Assembly: GCA_964397555.1 (NCBI GenBank) | Contig: CAYNJF010000003.1 | Coordinates: 1-64,000, forward strand | Length of the DNA: 64,000 nt | Direction of reading: 5' to 3' | DNA from: CAYNJF01 sp964397555 | Lineage (GTDB): Bacteria > Pseudomonadota > Gammaproteobacteria > Berkiellales > Berkiellaceae | Shown here: positions 59,797-64,000 of the stretch, one piece after another | How the letters are laid out: every line of letters begins with the position of its first letter | Position numbering within the stretch: position 1 is the first letter of the stretch | Translations under genes and position numbers: made by a program | The notes under the pieces: generated by a model | The model's input: only the letters and a program-made list of their open reading frames with translations | The model's database searches: none | What the model was told of the DNA's origin: nothing

Positions 59797-61179
59797 TCAA
59801 TGGTATTGGATCGTCTCTAGCGCTCTTGCCGCACTTAGAAGGGCTCGGTCTTGGCCTTTTGGCGCGCTAAGCTCTATCCCCACAGGGATCCCTTCTTGCC
59901 CAACACCAATCGGCATTGATAACGCCGGGCCTTCCAACGTCACTAATAGCAAGGTGTTTTCCAGATATTTTCCGGTTTGATTGCTCAAATCATCCATCTT
60001 TTGTGGAAGATACTTGCACGTGGGTTGGATAAAGCCATGAAGCTCATGTTCATGAAATGCCAAGTCATAGGCCTCAATAAGAGTGCGTGCTTGTTTGGAT
60101 GCCGCATCAAATTGTGCCCGGGTCATCCATGGGTTTTTTAGCATTTTATAGAGACCTTGGGTTTGCTCTTGCTTCATGGCCGCAAACAACCGGTCAAGAT
60201 TAAGTTCAACCCCGTATGAACTAAAAAAACGCATGATGGGCTTGAGCCCATCTTGTTCAATCGTTCGTCTCATCGAAACTAACCCATGATCCACATAGGG
60301 GAGCTCAATGGGGATGAGCTTAATGCCCTGGCGTGTCAACACATCAAGATAAGATTGAACGCTTTTGTCCACGGATTCATCGAGACCAACAAACCCTGAC
60401 ACAAGGAGCCCCAATCGTAAGTGCTCCGGCTCAATCATATCTAAAGCTTGGTCGTCTCCGCTCAATAGTTCATCAATAAGAGCCACATCGTCCACAAAAT
60501 TGGCAAAAATACCAACGGTGTCTGAGCCCTCTATCAAGGGCAACACCCCCTCGAGACTGTATCGCCCTTGGGAAGGTCGCAGACCATAAACGCCATTGAA
60601 CGCCGCAGGCAGGCGCACAGAACCTCCAGTGTCCGTCCCTAAGGCAAAACTTACTTGATGAGTGGCCACAGCCACTCCAGAGCCTCCCGAGCTTCCACCC
60701 GCCATGTACGCCTTATGATGGGCATTGGGCACATGGCCATAGTCATCGTTTCTGGATCCAATCCCTGCAGCAAGCTCAAACAGATTAGTCTTGCCGACTA
60801 ATACCGCCCCTTCATCCAACAATTGTTGAACAACCTTGGCATTTACTTTGGGATGGAAATCATCAAAATACGCATTGCCCATGGTGGTTGGAAAGTCTTG
60901 GGTCACAACAATATCTTTGATACCAAACCCGATGCCATAAAGGCGCTTGTCACTCATCGTCGGATCGGGCGCAGATAATGTCGAGTGTCGATGAATCCAC
61001 TCGTTACCAGAAACAGGCTTAGAGGGGAGACGGTTTAAACAATCAGTGGGTGAGTCTGAATGCACCTCGGATTGTCTAAGATGACTGATCGGGCCATCGC
61101 AATCAGCTAATGCGAAGCCTGGGAAAAAACTTCCCAATAAAGTCATGATGGCCATTGAGCGCAAGCGTACTGATTTCAT
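59797..61179 (-). CDS. exported amidase-signature family enzyme
   Basis: 460 residues with a signal peptide (ending ALA near 25) and the amidase signature triad: Lys in GFGIKDIVV, the cis-Ser in GGSSGGSGVAVA, and the nucleophile Ser in GTDTGGSVRLP. The family hydrolyses amide bonds of small amides or peptides; export argues against GatA. Substrate unknown. Confidence 0.85.
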   Translation of the reverse strand: MKSVRLRSMAIMTLLGSFFPGFALADCDGPISHLRQSEVHSDSPTDCLNRLPSKPVSGNEWIHRHSTLSAPDPTMSDKRLYGIGFGIKDIVVTQDFPTTMGNAYFDDFHPKVNAKVVQQLLDEGAVLVGKTNLFELAAGIGSRNDDYGHVPNAHHKAYMAGGSSGGSGVAVATHQVSFALGTDTGGSVRLPAAFNGVYGLRPSQGRYSLEGVLPLIEGSDTVGIFANFVDDVALIDELLSGDDQALDMIEPEHLRLGLLVSGFVGLDESVDKSVQSYLDVLTRQGIKLIPIELPYVDHGLVSMRRTIEQDGLKPIMRFFSSYGVELNLDRLFAAMKQEQTQGLYKMLKNPWMTRAQFDAASKQARTLIEAYDLAFHEHELHGFIQPTCKYLPQKMDDLSNQTGKYLENTLLLVTLEGPALSMPIGVGQEGIPVGIELSAPKGQDRALLSAARALETIQYH

Positions 61180-61301
61180 TGAATATTCTTAGAAGAGAGG
61201 CGTATTTTTTAGTGTACCTGCGCGCAAAAAAAAGCACAAACACTGAATCAAATTAGTCAGTTTGATATCATATAAATAAGGTATGATTGTTGTAGTTGCG
61301 C

Positions 61302-63818
61302 ATGGATACTGGCCCGAGAAAAACCGTTGATGAGCAAACCCGATTTAATCTGTCTCTAAAGATAGAACATATGCATGTGGTTTCTGGCGAGGCGGCTATG
61401 CTCAAAGCGGGTGTGCCAGAAGAGCTCTCTTCGCGCATTAACGAAAACCTAAGTCATCATGGCACCATCTATGTGGCTCGTGCGGGTAATCGACCCCGTT
61501 ATGAATTTAACATCTCACCCAAAGCCGGGAATAATTTATCAAAAAGCTCGACTCAATATTTGATGCGTGGTTTTTTGGTCGAGAATCCCAATTACGGGCG
61601 CATTAAAGACAACGGTGATGTTCGAGGCCATCATAAAAAAGACATTGCTGGACTTATTTTGCATGACGTGTACCCGGATCCCAACGACATTGAGAGCATA
61701 GAACTCACCGACGCTCAGCAACAAGCGCTGCGGGAAAAGTTCTCATATTCACCTTACATCAACGAAGACACGGACATCCCCAATTTTTTGCAATCATGCT
61801 TTGGGCTCGACATCACCCATCTTGAAACCGATAAGCAAAAAGCAAAAGTGCAAGAAAAGCGTCAGAGCTTAACCAACGTGCCTGTCACCTTGCACCAACT
61901 CTTAGAGGGCATAAAAGAGGGCGACGTGACCAACGCTCGACTTGAAGGGGAAAAGCTTGTTTTTGAGCAAAGTGGTTTGGATTGTGAGTTTTGCATTGAA
62001 CTGGATGAGTCGTGGCCTGAAATGGAGCCCAACTATGCGGTTGAAGGCTTAAGACCGGATGATCTGCCTAACATCGCGTTGCCTAAAAATTTAGAGGAAT
62101 TTGATCAATGGATTGCACAGGGCAAGATTACGAAGGCCAATATTTGTCATGACACGGTGCATAACAGCGAAGGATGGCTAGAAATGACCGTCGAAGGCAG
62201 CAATCGTCGCATTGTCATGCCCATTGAGGAATTGGGTGAAGACGTCACGTTCAGCACACTCTCCAGACGACACCAAGTGGATTTGAAAGATCCAGATACC
62301 TTGGCACCTTCGAACCGAGGCAGTATTCAATACGACGTCTACGAGCGAATACGAATAGAATTGGAAAGAAACGGAGGAGACTCTACGTTTCGTTTGCAAG
62401 AAAACGGTGAGGTTCCAACCCCGGTGCGGTGTTTTTCAAACGATGACGGTGGACTCCCTGTCTCGGGAGACATTGATGGTCTGCTAACGGGGATCCCCCT
62501 TAGCGGTGAACCCAGCGATCATAAAATCTACAACACTTTTTCGCCCAATCCTATGGAAATGGTGATGTTGGTGAAAAAGTCCAATGATTTACTTTTGCGC
62601 CTACAACAACAAGCACTGGACAAGAAAGAAGCCGGACATCACCTGGATGTGATGGATGAGTGCTTGCTTGAGCTCAACATCGAAGAGCAGGGTCTCAGAG
62701 AATTTGTTTCAGAGACGCAACTGGCTCGCGCAGGCTGCATATCGCCTTTCCAGTTTGTTCAAATGCAACTCCTCAATTATGCCTATCGAAAAGAGGGCAC
62801 CATTGATAATCTGTTTCAACATGGGTATGACATGCATAACCCGTATGGTTGCAATGCAGAAGGGGCGGCCTTGATGTACGTGCCGGGTCTAGGCGATAAA
62901 AACCCGGTGTACTGCGAAACTCAAAACCAATTATGCAGTCTTTTGTGCACGGGCGACTTACTTAAGGACAATCATTTTGATGTGAATTTTGGGTGTGACA
63001 TGAGCGAGGGATGGGCCGATGTTGTCCAAAAACAGATGCAGCTAAAAAAAGAAGACCCATCGAGACCGGACATACCTTATTTAACCCAAACCTTTTACAA
63101 CATGCATTTGCTCGAACAAACGTATGATACTCAGAATCTAACGGCTCAATTTAACCAAGTGATGGATTTTCTTGATGCCATGCCAGAAGATAAAAAGGCT
63201 GAATTTGAGGAAGAGATTAAAGACTACCTTAACGACAGACATGATCCCGACAAAGCCTTTTCCTACGCGAAGCAGACGCTGTTAGCGCCTGCGTTAACGC
63301 AGATGCATCAACATCTGGCTTCCCAGATGCCTCAAGTAGAGAAAAAATTAGGTCAAGACAACGAGCTTTACCAGAAGCTTTGTCAACGCATGGATACCAT
63401 GAGTGAAAACCTTGGTATTAAAAAACCTCAGGTGGGCCGACAACGCTCCAACAGCGTCAGCGAAACCGTTCGTCGCATGTCGACCGATTATGGTCAGCCT
63501 CGAGCGCGTAGCACCAGCCCTGTCAACCCTGAGCTCGAACAGCTTCGCCAAAGAGGGAATGTGGCTCGTCGACGACAAAGCTTTTCTGGCGGTGAGAGAC
63601 CACCGCCTATCACTCCTCAACTCGAAACCATTCGAGAAGGCGAACCCAGCTCAAGCCGACGCCACAGCGTTGACACCGGTGCTCCCAGAGGTACTATGTT
63701 CGGCTTTGAACGACATCGAAATGAAAGCGTGGGGCTTAGAGATGCGGCCAAACCAGTCACAGGCAAACCAACCAATGATGAACCAACCACTCAATCGAGA
63801 AATAGGGTAAGACGATAA
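61302..63818 (+). CDS. edema-factor/CyaA/ExoY-like nucleotidyl cyclase, 838 aa
   Basis: Residues 57-530 show the order and spacing of class II adenylyl cyclase toxins: R60-x-x-N63 (RPVN in the family), Lys74 and Lys81 seven apart followed by Ser-Ser and, six residues on, Gly-Phe (family: K-x6-K-S-S-x6-G-Y/F), D390-I-D392 in GLPVSGDIDGLL (family: PLTADYDLFA, the metal pair), and H507-G with Asn513 six residues later in QHGYDMHNPYG (family: HGTEQDN). The catalytic His two before the second Lys is Leu79 here. Residues 550-700 are helical; 711-838 are basic, with RRMS, RRQS and RRHS. No signal peptide. Ribosome binding site weak. Activity and delivery to a host are predictions. Confidence 0.7.
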   Translation: MDTGPRKTVDEQTRFNLSLKIEHMHVVSGEAAMLKAGVPEELSSRINENLSHHGTIYVARAGNRPRYEFNISPKAGNNLSKSSTQYLMRGFLVENPNYGRIKDNGDVRGHHKKDIAGLILHDVYPDPNDIESIELTDAQQQALREKFSYSPYINEDTDIPNFLQSCFGLDITHLETDKQKAKVQEKRQSLTNVPVTLHQLLEGIKEGDVTNARLEGEKLVFEQSGLDCEFCIELDESWPEMEPNYAVEGLRPDDLPNIALPKNLEEFDQWIAQGKITKANICHDTVHNSEGWLEMTVEGSNRRIVMPIEELGEDVTFSTLSRRHQVDLKDPDTLAPSNRGSIQYDVYERIRIELERNGGDSTFRLQENGEVPTPVRCFSNDDGGLPVSGDIDGLLTGIPLSGEPSDHKIYNTFSPNPMEMVMLVKKSNDLLLRLQQQALDKKEAGHHLDVMDECLLELNIEEQGLREFVSETQLARAGCISPFQFVQMQLLNYAYRKEGTIDNLFQHGYDMHNPYGCNAEGAALMYVPGLGDKNPVYCETQNQLCSLLCTGDLLKDNHFDVNFGCDMSEGWADVVQKQMQLKKEDPSRPDIPYLTQTFYNMHLLEQTYDTQNLTAQFNQVMDFLDAMPEDKKAEFEEEIKDYLNDRHDPDKAFSYAKQTLLAPALTQMHQHLASQMPQVEKKLGQDNELYQKLCQRMDTMSENLGIKKPQVGRQRSNSVSETVRRMSTDYGQPRARSTSPVNPELEQLRQRGNVARRRQSFSGGERPPPITPQLETIREGEPSSSRRHSVDTGAPRGTMFGFERHRNESVGLRDAAKPVTGKPTNDEPTTQSRNRVRR

Positions 63819-64000
63819 TGACACTCAAAGAAATTTATGAAAAATTATTGGAAGTTCTAAGCTCTGTAGGAGCAAGATTAGAGGAGGCTGGTTGTGATTT
63901 TGAATCCGCTCTTCCAGAAGAATGGGGAAAACTTCTTGCTCTATATGCAATGAATGAGAGTAATCCGACGCAGGAGAGCGTAGATGAAATGCAAGAATAT
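63818..64000 (+). CDS. small acidic protein, 5' part, coupled to the cyclase-like gene
   Basis: The ATG at 63818 shares a base with the stop of the cyclase-like gene (TAATG), so it is translationally coupled. The 61 visible residues are acidic and helical (MTLKEIYEKLLEVLSSVGARLEEAG...), and the frame runs out of the window. Small acidic coupled partners are often secretion chaperones or inhibitors of the upstream toxin; this is inferred from position and charge only. Confidence 0.55.
   Translation, partial: MTLKEIYEKLLEVLSSVGARLEEAGCDFESALPEEWGKLLALYAMNESNPTQESVDEMQEY

Noticed and set aside
61302..63818. Reading the 838-residue protein as an unknown hypothetical only
   Set aside because: The ordered and correctly spaced R/N, K/K-SS, D-x-D and H-G/N sites make a cyclase-toxin relationship more likely than chance, although an HMM check is needed.
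1..64000. tRNA, rRNA, CRISPR, insertion sequence, prophage or secretion-system genes
   Set aside because: The gaps were read for such features; no cloverleaf, repeat-spacer array, transposase or Dot/Icm-type component was recognised. Short or divergent RNAs could be missed by eye.

Overview
The window is chromosomal DNA from a gammaproteobacterium. The gene blocks metG-rnfB-nth / mrp-dcd, DUF3108-purN-purM / DUF2066-perM-hda, rnt-pyrC / motY, wrbA-arsC / tlpA-acyP-proS, bamD / rluD-pgeF-(clpB), cysS/ppiB/lpxH and pssA-leuA are all of the gammaproteobacterial type. Base composition looks middling by eye. No rRNA, tRNA, CRISPR array, insertion sequence or phage gene was seen. Between the housekeeping blocks sit many proteins of the kind that intracellular, amoeba- or cell-associated bacteria (Legionellales-like) deliver into eukaryotic cells. 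That lifestyle is an inference; no secretion system is encoded in the window.

Layout. 1-1050: 3' end of fadH. 1108-5933: small orphan proteins, one frameshifted gene, a class-3-lipase-like hydrolase and a nucleoside-deoxyribosyltransferase-like protein. 6005-11458: a helical-repeat protein of 1817 residues. 11690-15762: rnt, pyrC, motY and a SulP anion transporter. 16005-21801: an LRR protein, then nth, rnfB, metG, mrp, dcd and an RRM protein. 21919-23876: an OTU-like cysteine protease and two small orphans. 23951-29345: the pur / DUF / perM / hda block. 29579-30499: two tandem membrane paralogues. 30534-32674: oxyR divergent from ahpC-ahpD. 32997-35496: a dual-specificity phosphatase with a basic N-terminus and tandem repeats, then a coiled-coil protein. 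35552-42217: wrbA, arsC-like, tlpA-like, acyP, an OmpA/Pal-like lipoprotein, proS, bamD, rluD and pgeF. 42196-47273: five genes placed between pgeF and clpB, namely a large orphan, a SOUL-family protein and three coiled-coil proteins, two of them with NLS-like N-termini. 47338-58528: clpB, a DUF455 ferritin-like protein, lpxH, ppiB, cysS, DUF4124 and DUF3579 proteins, pssA, leuA and a probable holD. 58538-64000: an NlpC/P60-like protein, an exported amidase, and an 838-residue protein with a translationally coupled partner.

The most notable gene is the 838-residue protein at 61302-63818. Its first 530 residues carry, in order and with matching spacing, most of the active-site signature of the anthrax edema factor / CyaA / ExoY nucleotidyl cyclase toxins: R-x-x-N, a Lys pair 7 apart followed by Ser-Ser, Asp-x-Asp, and His-Gly followed by Asn at +6. 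Its C-terminal tail holds three RRxS motifs of the type phosphorylated by cAMP-dependent protein kinase. Together with the phosphatase, the OTU-like protease, the lipase, the NlpC/P60-like protein, the LRR protein and the NLS-bearing coiled-coil proteins, it suggests a set of host-directed proteins dispersed at breakpoints between conserved gene blocks. All such functional statements are predictions from motifs read by eye.
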